From positions 6,485,692 to 6,549,691 of the forward strand of contig NC_083871.1 in the NCBI RefSeq assembly GCF_032452875.1: a DNA stretch of 64,000 nt, given 5' to 3'. Under the pieces are notes generated by a model, which saw only the letters and a program-made list of their open reading frames with translations, was not told where the DNA came from and ran no database searches. The stretch is from Bos javanicus. Taxonomy: Eukaryota > Chordata > Mammalia > Artiodactyla > Bovidae. A program made the translations under genes and the position numbers. The stretch's first letter is position 1, and each line of letters starts with the position of its first letter. Below are positions 54,891-64,000 of this stretch, piece after piece.

Positions 54891-55923
54891 GATAATGGTC
54901 TTTACCAGACTAGAGCTTCTAGGCGTCTCTCAAGCCTTTCTTCTCAGCTCCTGCTTTTTCCTTGGGGGTGTGGAGGATGTTTTGAATTGTTTCTTCTCTC
55001 AGTCTCACTGAGTCATATTAGGTTCTGAGAGTCATATCAGGTGCTAAGTGCGAACCAGTCCTTTTCTAGACAGCAGTGCCTGAAATGTCAAGACTTTTTG
55101 TGAATTTTCTGTTTCTCTCCTTCCTTCCTGAAGGGGATGTCTTGGACTTTGCTCCTTCTCTGTTGCATGCCGAGTCATGCCAAGTGCTCGAGAGTTAACT
55201 TTTTCTTTTCTCCAGGGTAGCATGTAGATTCTCCATCTCTCTTCTTCTCTCCTGAAGGGACAGTCTCAGGGTTGTGTGCCATTACCAAATTTTGTAGCGT
55301 TAAACTAGTTGCTGGATTCCGTACTGGCTGCTTACATCTATGTGCTGTCTGTGGGGGCAAACATGCCAGGTGCTGTGGGTTTCCAGCCCTTTTCTTCTCA
55401 TCCAGAAACAGTCCTTGTGGGGAATGACACAAACGCTGGGACTATCAGACTTTCACTTTTCATTTTCTTTCCCCTGAGGGAGAAGTTGTGAGTTAGAGGG
55501 ATCTCTCCCCAGGCTGAGTTTTGATGACCTGGGGAAGTGGTGATGTGGTCAAAGTAAAACTGTTTCTCCTACAATTTTCAGTAGGTCTGATCTTGGGCTT
55601 TGTTGTCCATGGGGATGCTGGAGCCTTTCTGCTATAATCACTAGTTCTTAGAAAAGTATTTTCATCCCTGAATGATTGTCAAATCAGTGTTTTTGTGCAG
55701 TGGAAATGAACCTCCTGTTCTGCTATGCTGCTGAACATTGTTAACTGTTAACAATCCCTGCCTCTCAGTTAGAATATTTAGACCAGTTACATTTAAATTA
55801 CCTGCCATTTGGATTTAAATCCACCGTTTCCCCATTTTTTCCCTTTTTGTCACATCTGTTGTAACCTTTTCTTTAGTGCTACTATTTTATAGTCTTGTTC
55901 ATTGTTTTGTGTTGTGTTTTTGT
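54891..55923 (-). mobile_element. Probable 5' end of the old L1, then unassigned sequence
   Basis: Text up to about 55500 resembles old L1 5' sequence only loosely. No gene or clear repeat is recognised in 55500-55923. Confidence 0.4.
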
Positions 55924-57102
55924 TCAGTTGCTAAGTCATGTCCGACTCTCTGTGACCCCCATGGACTGCAACACTCCAGGCTTCCCTGTCCTTCACTGTC
56001 TCCCAAAGTTTGCTCAGCTTCATGTCCATTGAGTCCATGATGCTAGCTAACCATTTCATCCTCTGCCTCCCTCTTTTCCTTTTGCCTTCAGTCTTCCCTA
56101 GCATCAGGATCTTTTCTGATGAATTGACTCTTTGTATCAGGTGGCCAAAGTATTGGAGCTTCAGCTTCAGCATCAGTCCTTCCAATACATATTCAGGGTT
56201 GATTTCCTTTAGGATTGACTGGTTTGATCTCTTTGCCATCCAAGGGACTCTCAAGAGTTTTCTCCAACACCACAGTTCAAAAGCATCATTCTTCAGTTCC
56301 CAGTCTTCTTTATGGTCCAACTGTCACATTCTTACATGACTACTGGAAAAACCATAGTTTTCGCTCTACAGACCTTTGTCAGCAAAGTGATGTCTTTGCT
56401 TTTAAATATGCTGTCTAGATTTGTCATAGCTTTCCTTCTAAGGAGCAAGGGTCTTTAATTTCATGGCTGCAGTTGCTGTCCACAGTGATTTTGGAGCCCA
56501 AGAAAATAAAATCTGTCATTGCTTCCACTCTTTCCCCTTCTTCTTGCCATGAAGTGATGGGACAAGTTGCCATGGTCTTAGTTTTTTGAATGTTGAGTTT
56601 TAAGCTGGCTTTTTCACTCTTTTTTTTCACCCTTATCAAGAGCCTCTTTAGTTCCTCTTCACTTTCTGCCATTAAGGTGATGTCATCTGCATCTCTGAGC
56701 TTTTTGATATTTCTCTGGCAGTCTTGTTTCAAGCTTGTGATTATCTAGGCTGGCATTTCACATGATGTACTCTGCATAAAAGTTGAATATGCAGGGTGAC
56801 AATAGATAGCCTTGTCTTACTCCTTTCCCAATTTTGAACCAGTCCATTGTTCCATGTGCAGTTCTGTTGTTTCCTGACCCTCATAGAGGTTTCTCAGGAA
56901 ATAGTTAAGGTGGTCTGGTATTCCTGTCTCTTTAAGATTTTCCACAGTTTCTTGTGATCTACACAGTTGAAAGATTTAGTGTAGTCAGTGAAGCAGAAGT
57001 AGATGTTTTTCTGGAATTCTCTTGCTTTTTCTATGATCCGATGAATTTTGACAATGTGATCTCTTGTTCTTCTGCCTTTTTTAAATTCAGTTTGTATGTC
57101 TG
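55924..57102 (-). mobile_element. Older BovB, 3' part
   Basis: The 3' end is at 55924 (GTTGCTAAGTCATGTCCGAC). Minus-strand tail and RT text (55931-56320; 56424-56732 with DADDITLMAESEEEL, where YADD has become DADD; 56894-57235). More diverged than the other copies. A Bov-tA interrupts it at 57103. Confidence 0.88.
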
Positions 57103-57316
57103 GGCTTCCATATAGCTCATATGGTAAAGAATCTGCCTGTAGTGCAGGAGACCTGGGCTTGATCCCTAGGTCGGGAATATCCCCTGGAGAAAGGAATGGC
57201 AACCCACTCCAGTATTCTTGCCTTAAGAGTCCCATGGGCAGAGGAGCCTGGTGTCACGTTGTCAATGGGGTCACAAAGTTTTGGACACGACTGAGGGGCT
57301 AACACTACTACTGCTG
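57103..57316 (+). mobile_element. Bov-tA SINE inside BovB
   Basis: Head GGGCTTCCATATAGCTCATA, B-box TTGATCCCTAGGTCGGGAAT and a TTTGGACACGACTGAGGGGC end, then ACTACTACTGCTG. Flanks GTATGTCTG and GTACATCTG may be the target duplication. Confidence 0.88.
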
Positions 57317-57319
57317 TAC

Positions 57320-57450
57320 ATCTGCAAGTTCTTGGTTCATGTACTGCCAAGGCTTGCTTGAAGGATTTTGAGCATAACCTTACTAGCATATGACATGAGT
57401 TGTGTATAGCAGTTGTACACTAGTTTGAACATTCTTTGGCATTGCCCTTT
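57320..57450 (-). mobile_element. Older BovB, continuation
   Basis: ATCTGCAAGTTCTTGGTTCATG to CATTCTTTGGCATTGCCC continues the BovB RT N-terminal region beyond the SINE. Confidence 0.8.
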
Positions 57451-58688
57451 TTTGCTTTATTGTTTTTAAATCATAGTACTGCTTTATGTAGATGGGTGTT
57501 GATTATTCCATTACATTATCATTTAACCTGGTTTTTTACTCTTCAAGGTTTGCTCCTCGCATTTATTTTTTTTTAACTTATATATTTTTCATTCTTTTTG
57601 TGTGGATTTGCTTCAAATTTTAACATTCTTAATAGCAGAACCAAAAGTTACTTAGTGTATATAGTACCTTCCAAAAAAAGTGTAAGAACCTTCCTTAAAG
57701 ACCTTTAACTCATGACGTGCCTTCATCTCTCAAGTTTTTGTTCCATAATATTTTAGTTCTTTTTAAAAATGTTTTCACTTCTTATTAAGATTATTTCAAA
57801 ATGTCAGTGTCTGTTTAGATTCGCCCATGGTTTTATCCATTTCTTTGCTGACCATTTACTCTTGTGTCTCTCTTTCCTCATCATGTCATTTTTCCTTCCT
57901 CCTGTATTCATTGTTCCACTGAAATCTGAAGACTCACTGCTTTCTCAATACTGGAAAATTTTTCTGCCTGGATAGCTTTGAAGATTACCTTTTACCCCAT
58001 TTGTTTCTCTGCAACTCCTGTTTAGTATGTTTTAGATTATCTCGTTGATTTCTCCATCGCTCTTACTTTTTTATATGTTTTATATGATCCTTATTCTGTG
58101 TGATTTCTTCAGGTATTTATTGTGTTTAATTATTCTTGCTGCAGCTTGGCCTAATCAAATGTTCAGTCTGTCCACAGTTTTTAATTTCAATCTATTTTTT
58201 CTCCCTTTATTAACTGTAATGTAAGGTTGTTTTTCAGATATACTTTCTCTTTTATAATGATATAAATGTCCTTTACTGTTTTCATTACCACTTCTGTTTC
58301 TGTATGTGTTTTAAGGCTCCGTGGTGTCATTTTTGCTGTTTTAGTAACTGAAGTTCCCGTGTATGAATCTCTTGACCGTCTCGTGTGGCAGTTTGTTTCC
58401 TCTTCTGTAGTTTCTATTTTCATCCGCCACTTCATAATTCTGGCTGATAAGTAGTATTTGTCAGCCCTTTATCAGTAGATATAGCCCCTTTGACTTAAGC
58501 TGTGTGTGTTTTTCTGTAAAGTTATTATATTTGCTTTTGACTGTCCTCAGGCAAAGCCAACTTTTATGTTATTTCTGACTTGGTGATTTTGTATCCCATA
58601 GAAAATACAACAGAATCCCACACCCACTTTGAAAGCAAATCATTGAGTAGTTAGTAGTAGCTTTAGTTTAGCTAGTACTACAAACCAT
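57451..58688. other. Unassigned AT-rich intronic sequence
   Basis: No recognised repeat, exon or conserved motif. Open stretches are short and look like chance. Confidence 0.35.
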
Positions 58689-59742
58689 TCAGTTCAGTTC
58701 AGTTCACTCACTCAGTCATGTGAAACTCTTTGCGACCCCATGAACCTCAGCACACCAGGCCTCCCTGTCCATCACCAACTTCCAGAGCCCATCCAAACCT
58801 ATGTCCATTGAGTTGGTGATGCCATCCAACCATCTCATCCTCTGTCGTCCCCTTCTCCTCCTGCCCTCAATCTTTCCCAGCATCAGGGTCTTTTCAAATG
58901 AGTCAGCTCTTGGCATCAGGTGGCCAAAATATTGGAGTTTCAGCTTCAACATCAGTCCTTCCAATGAACACCCAGGACTGGTTTCCTTTAGGATGGACTG
59001 CTTGGATCTCCTTGCAGTCCAAGGGACTCTCAAGAGTCTTCTCCAACACCACAGTTCAAAAGCATCAATTCTTTGGTGCTCAGCTTTGTTTATAGTCCAG
59101 CTCTCACATCTGTACATGACTACTGGAAAAACCATAGCCTTGACTAGACGGACCTTTGTTGACAAAATAATGTCTCTGCTTTTTAATAGGCTGTCCAGGT
59201 TGTTCGTAACTTTCCTTCCAAGGAGTAAGTGTCTTTTAATTTCATGGCTGCAATCACCATCTGCAGGGATTTTGGAGCCCAGAAAAATAAAATCAGCCAC
59301 TGTTTCCCCATCTATTTGCCATGAAGTGATAGGACCAGATGCCATGATCTTAGTTTTCTGAATGTTGAGCTTTAAGCCAACTTTTTCACTCTCCTCTTTC
59401 ACTTTCATCAAGAGGCTCTTTAGTTCCTCTTCACTTTCTGCCATAAGGGTGGTGTCATCTGCATATCTGAGGTTATTGATATTTCTCCCGGCAATCTTGA
59501 TTCCAGCTTGTGCTTCTTCCAGCCCAGCGTTTCTCATGATGTACTCTGCATATAAATTAAATAATCAGGGTGACAATATACAGCCTTGACATACTCCTTT
59601 TCCTATTAGGAACCAGTCTGTTGTTCCATGTCCAGTTCTAACTGTTGCTTCCTGACCTGTATATAGGTTTCTCAAGAGGCATGTCAGGTAGTCTGGTATT
59701 CCCATCTGTTTCAGAATTTTCCACAGTTTATTGTGATCCACA
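58689..59742 (-). mobile_element. BovB LINE, 5'-truncated, 1.05 kb, long RT/tail frame
   Basis: The 3' end CAGTTCAGTTCAGTTCACTC is at 58689. One minus-strand frame of 273 codons (58716-59537) covers the RT palm (NLRYADDTTLMAE) and the whole C-terminal domain to HGVAKSFT, so this truncated copy has kept its frame and is fairly young. The 5' remainder lies in another frame (59565-59789). Possible short target duplication CCATT. Confidence 0.93.
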
Positions 59743-60993
59743 CCATTAATAGTAGCTAATATTTGGTTTGTAATTTTCATTTTTAGCATCTTTTTCTCCC
59801 TGTCTTCCTTTTTGCTTTTTCTTTCTCTCTTATTGTTGAAACATAGCTACACAAGATCTTTGGTCTGTTTATGTGGTTAGTTGATATTTAGCAGGAGGAT
59901 TTTCCAGAATATCTGGTGCATCATATGGTTGAAAATGGGAAATCTTTTTTTTTATTTTTAAATGTCATTTCTGTCCTCTACTTCCATCTTGTCTGCTTTT
60001 ATCAGTTAGAAATATACCAATATAAAAAACTTAATATGACAGCTAAATCTCTAATAAGTTTAAAACCTGAATTATGAATTATCTCTCATCTTTCTTCTAA
60101 AGAATCTGGTTTTCCAGTGCAGGTTTCATTTCCTGTGGAACAACTACAGCTTCAGTGACTAACTCTGAGTGAAGAGTTGATCCTTTTGCCTGTTGCTTCA
60201 GGACTCATGTAGACTCTACATTGCAAAGTTAAATTTTTCTTTATTCTGGAGTTCTAGGATTGGTTATGCTTCTTAGGAGTGGATTCCACCTTCCAAGGAA
60301 TTCAAACTGTTGTATAACCTTTTACTTTCCTTCCTGATCTGAGAGTGTATACATCGTTTGTGTTGGTGTTCCTACCATGAGAGGGAGGACTTTGTGTTTT
60401 CATTTAATCTTCTTCAACAGTTAAAGGACATTCTCCTATAAGATACGGACATTGGAACATTCTCCTGTAATATCTGGACACCCTACCTCTCATTTGCTCA
60501 CTGAGCACCAAGATCACCAGTTTTTTTCTGTGAAAATTCACAGTTCTTTCCATTTCATTCAAGATACCTTAAGCCTCTATCTCTTTTTTTGTTTGTTTGT
60601 TTGTTTGTTTTAGTTTTGCTTCTTAATTCCAGTCCTATTCAATGACTCTAGTCATTTTCCAAAGAGATTCCCAAATATGGATGTTAACCAAAGTTTTGCA
60701 ACAGATTCTATCTTAGAAGTGTATTGTTTTTAATAGTTGGTACATAATGAAATCTCCCCTCATGGTTATTGGAGCTCCAGTCTAAATCTGATCTTGTATA
60801 ATGTATAGCATTTTTTGCCTATCCTAGGAGTTCTATAATTTTAAGTCGTTGTTGCTTTCTGGGCTTGCTGGACTAATGTAGTGCAAATAGTAAAAGCCTT
60901 CCTAGTCACCTTTTTTAGTACCTAACTTGGCGTGATCATAGGAACAGATTATGATGCTCAAAGGAAGCTGTTCAACTTCCCCATGCAGAAGTT

Positions 60994-61047
<54 letters not shown>

Positions 61048-61648
61048 ATGATTTCTTGTTCTAGTCTTTTAATCAATAACTGATAACTATAGAACATATT
61101 CCTTCCATATATGTTTAATCATTCTGTAAAGTTTGGGGTGAAGGGAACAGTAGCTTAGGCTAGGCATTATGATGTTTGTTCTGTAGTATTCTTTTTATTT
61201 TTTGTTCTGTAGTATTCTTCATATCTTAAATTAGGTAATTAAACTATGAAGAATTTCTATAATCATGATTTGTTCTTATGTCATCCAAATTGGTCCAAAA
61301 ATTTTTGCTTTAAAATCTTTCATTCTTACCCAACTCAGAGAATTCCCCAATTTCACCCTTTATTTGGTACAGTTGACCCTTGTCAACCATCAGCATACTC
61401 ATTATTTAAAAAACTGAGTCAATGATTCAAGTAATATACTTTCTTTCCTTTTCTACCAAATGAGATACTTATCCTCATTCTGCTTTTTAGAAGAAAAATA
61501 GGAAACAGAAATCTGATTTGCATGATTATTTTTGTTCATCAAGTCCAGTTTTCCAGATCTAGTTTCATTGTTGTTGTTGTTTTCTGCATAGCATGTTAGA
61601 AAGCTAAGTGATTATGAGTGTGTCTCCTGAAAATTTTATTTGTAGTCT
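59743..61648. other. Intronic sequence with simple repeats
   Basis: Contains a (GTTT)n stretch at about 60584-60612 and an uninterrupted (AT)22 at 61001-61044. No exon or transposon was recognised. Confidence 0.45.
61001..61044. repeat. (AT)22 microsatellite
   Basis: Forty-four bases of pure AT dinucleotide, preceded by GTGTGT. Likely length-polymorphic. Confidence 0.98.
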
Positions 61649-61862
61649 TGTGCTTCCCTGGTAGTTCATATGGTAAAGAGTCTGCTTGCAATGCAGGAGA
61701 CCTGGGTTTGATCCCTGGGTCTGGGAGATCCCCTGGAGAAGGAAATGGCAACCCACTCCAGTATTCTTGCCTGGAAAATCCCCTGGATGGAGCAGCCTGG
61801 CAGGCTACAGTCCGTGGGTTCGCAAAGAGTCCGACACGACTGAGTGACTAATGCTTTCACTT
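61649..61862 (+). mobile_element. Bov-tA SINE
   Basis: Head TGCTTCCCTGGTAGTTCATA, B-box TTTGATCCCTGGGTCTGGGA and a CCGACACGACTGAGTGACTA end. Directly followed by another SINE. Confidence 0.95.
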
Positions 61863-62164
61863 TCACCTGGTAGCTCAGCTGGTAAAGAATCCGCTGGCAA
61901 TGCAGGAGACCCCAGTTTGACTCCTGGGTCAGAAAGATCCGCTGGAGAAGGGATAGGCTACCCACTCCAGTATTCTTGGGCTTCCCTAGTGGCTCAGCTG
62001 GTAATGAATCTGCCTTCAATGAGGGAGACCTGGGTGTGATCCCTGGGTTGGGAAGGGAACAGCTTCGCCTGGAGAATGGAATGGCTAACAGCTCCACTGT
62101 TATAGCCTGGAGAATTCCGTGGACTGTATAGCAAAGAGCTGGATATGACTGAGTGACTTTCACT
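61863..62164 (+). mobile_element. Bov-tA SINE with double head
   Basis: First head (CACCTGGTAGCTCAGCTGGT), second head (GGGCTTCCCTAGTGGCTCAG), then one tail ending GGATATGACTGAGTGACTTT. Same design as 5384-5685. It joins the previous SINE with no spacer. Confidence 0.9.
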
Positions 62165-62913
62165 CACTATTTAAATATAGTTAATTACATACCAGACTTG
62201 TAGCTAATTAATTTGTAAGCACTTCCTTAACTAAAAATAAATAGCAGCAAATTTGACAGAATTTATTAGAAATAAAAGAAAACCATGTAGACTGTAAAAA
62301 TGTAGTAATTCATTAATAGACTGATTGAATGTAGTATACTGAAAAACATTTTTACAATCACTTGTAGAAATTTTTATGGCAGGAATATAATTTGAAAGAT
62401 ATCTGAGGAAGTCAGTAGATTGAGATACATCATTAGTGGTTATAGATGTACATGAATTCCTTCATCCTTGCTTCTTACTGTGTTAGAGGTGAATGTTAGC
62501 ACAGAAGAACTGAGCTGAACTAACTGACTTACAGAGGGTGTTAACTCATGACCATTCCTCATGTTTTACCAGGTAAAGCTTACTAGTCACCGAAAAGTAT
62601 AAGCCTCTCCTTACTTTTAGGAGTCAAGACAGAATAATTATTATAAGTAAAAAGTTAATTAATTATAGGTCAGAATTATGCCTTTACTATTTTGTAAATT
62701 TTATTTTTGAAACAGAGCTAGAAGTTTTAATATGGGCTGTATTCCCTCTTGTTTTTAAACCTAATTTTTCTTTATGGAAAGAGTGGAGCAGATGCCTCAG
62801 CATTTGCTTCTTAAAGATTCTTAAAGTACATTTTTTAAAGAACATTTAATTGTTAGAGTACATTTCTGAAAGTACATTTTATTTCAAAGAACTGTCTTAT
62901 TTTTGCTCTTATG
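62165..62913. other. Unassigned AT-rich intronic sequence
   Basis: No repeat or exon was recognised. Confidence 0.4.
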
Positions 62914-63100
62914 CCATAAAGAATCTACAGTGCAGGAGACCCAAGTTTGATCCCTGGATCAGAAAGATTTCCTGGAGAAGGGAATGTTACCCACTTCAGT
63001 ATTCTTCCCTGGAGAATTCCTTGAACAGAAGAGCCTTGCGGGCTGCAGTCTATGGGGATGCAAAGAGTCAGACATGACTTAGTGACTGTAACACTTTCAC
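62914..63100 (+). mobile_element. Bov-tA SINE, head partly lost
   Basis: Starts at CATAAAGAATCTACAGTGCA inside the head, has the TTTGATCCCTGGATCAGAAA B-box and ends with CAGACATGACTTAGTGACTG. Confidence 0.88.
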
Positions 63101-63352
63101 ATATTATTCAAAACCAAAGAGACCAAAATTTTTGGTTATATACTGAAATAGTTTCTCTGTGTTGTATTTGAAAATATTTGAGGTTTATAGTTGAAATCTT
63201 TTCAGTTTTATAGATGCTATTTATATCCTTTGAATTCAGAAAAAATAAGGACCTTGAGAATTTTTCCTGTTTCTAAAAACATATGAATCCTTATTTGTTC
63301 TAATATTTACATTTATTCAATAATGATTTTTCATACTGTATTTCTGTCTTAG

Positions 63353-63530
63353 GCTAAAAATCTCATAGAGCGGTTTTTTAATCAACAAGTGGAAGTTTTG
63401 GGCAGACGTGCAGAGCCATTGCCTGAGATATACTATATTGAAGGTACCCTCCAAATGGTTTGGATTAATCGCTGCTTCCCAGGGTATGGAATGAATATCC
63501 TGAAACACCCACGATGTCCTGAGTGCTGTG
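63353..63530 (+). CDS. Exon of the unidentified gene (third in window)
   Basis: The exon is 178 nt. The acceptor TTTCTGTCTTAG ends at 63352 and the donor GTATGT starts at 63531. It begins on a full codon, has 59 codons without a stop and leaves one base (phase 1). The peptide starts AKNLIERFFNQQVEVLGRR, continues EPLPEIYYIEGTLQMVWINR and ends NILKHPRCPECC. The His/Cys cluster at the end could be part of a zinc-binding site finished by the next exon, but this is a guess. The mix of Trp, Cys, Tyr and Gly is that of a folded domain rather than chance reading. Phase 0 entry fits the preceding exon. The gene continues to the right of the window. I could not name the family. Confidence 0.88.
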
Positions 63531-64000
63531 GTATGTAATGAAATCTGATTTTATGATTTATTCACTTACCTTCATTATGCCTAAGTGAATGTCTCTCACT
63601 TTTATTTACTGTCATTTAGGTTTGAAGTAGTGTGTTTTAAAAGACTCAGCCTGAAGATTTAAAAGAACACATCTGGCTTAATTCTGGCCTTGTTTTAATA
63701 TTAGAGTAAAGAGGGGTTGGGGCATCAGGCAGTTGTCCGGGAGGAAAAACAAATGCTAGTTAGGAGACACTTAGAGTTACTTATCTTAGTGGCCAAACTA
63801 TATTTATTTTAGAACCAATTTTTGAGGAGTTTACATTCATATTGCCTAGGTTAGATATCTTTTTACTTTTTTAAACCATAAGTGTGTGAGTTGCTTTACT
63901 GCCAGTCCTCCTTCTGGCCTTTGATCCTCCCACTGAAGCGTCTGAGCTGCTGTCTGGATTTCCTCCATCGTGTGCTCTTATTGAAGCACCTGTAGAGGCT
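63531..64000. other. Start of the next intron
   Basis: Begins with GTATGT. No further exon or recognised repeat is seen before the window ends. Confidence 0.5.

Noticed and set aside
57769..57975. 68-codon hydrophobic open stretch
   Set aside because: AT-rich chance reading with no splice signals or family motif.

Overview
The window is mammalian nuclear DNA from a ruminant, most likely a bovid (cattle, buffalo, sheep or goat). The evidence is the repeat content: many Bov-tA and Bov-A2 SINEs, BovB (RTE-clade) LINEs in every state of decay, and young L1 elements with the ruminant type of ORF1 and ORF2. The species cannot be fixed from the sequence alone. There are no bacterial genes, operons, CRISPR arrays or recognisable tRNA or rRNA genes.

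The only host-gene signal is a plus-strand protein-coding gene that I could not identify. Three exons were read directly: 13099-13317, 32128-32204 and 63353-63530. Each has AG and GT splice borders, no in-frame stop and matching codon phases (1, 0, 1), so they splice into one open frame of about 157 codons. The introns are about 18.8 kb and 31.1 kb, and the rest of the window is intron filled with transposons.

Layout. 1-5400: SINE pieces and a mosaic, minus-strand class I endogenous retrovirus remnant with a gag C-terminus, two broken zinc knuckles, a degenerate protease and LTR-like segments. 6340-7407: a CHR-type SINE whose inside has expanded into a 22/20-bp minisatellite with a 128-bp higher-order period. 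7574-13000: BovB, a fossil DNA transposon, Bov-A2, Bov-tA, MIR and a Tigger-like element, then exon 1 of the gene. 14243-23600: an old minus-strand L1 split by two long BovB copies. 23586-31390: another old L1, split by a 5'-inverted (twin-primed) young L1 at 26558-30317. 32128-32204: the second exon. 34690-55900: one old minus-strand L1 broken by nested insertions. These include a full-length 8.4-kb young L1 (37503-45918) with both ORFs open, and an old inverted BovB (47552-53850) that itself holds an L1 with an apparent 3' transduction and a younger BovB. 55924-64000: BovB and Bov-tA copies, then the third exon.

The most notable points concern the full-length L1. It has a target-site duplication, a long CpG-rich 5'UTR with two internal tandem arrays, a 308-aa ORF1 and a 1271-aa ORF2. 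ORF2 nevertheless carries changes at two catalytic motifs: FAND in place of the usual FADD in reverse transcriptase, and FDH in place of SDH in the endonuclease. The FAND change is shared with the twin-primed copy 8 kb away. I found no undescribed defence or metabolic system. The new material is in retrotransposon structure and in the unidentified gene.
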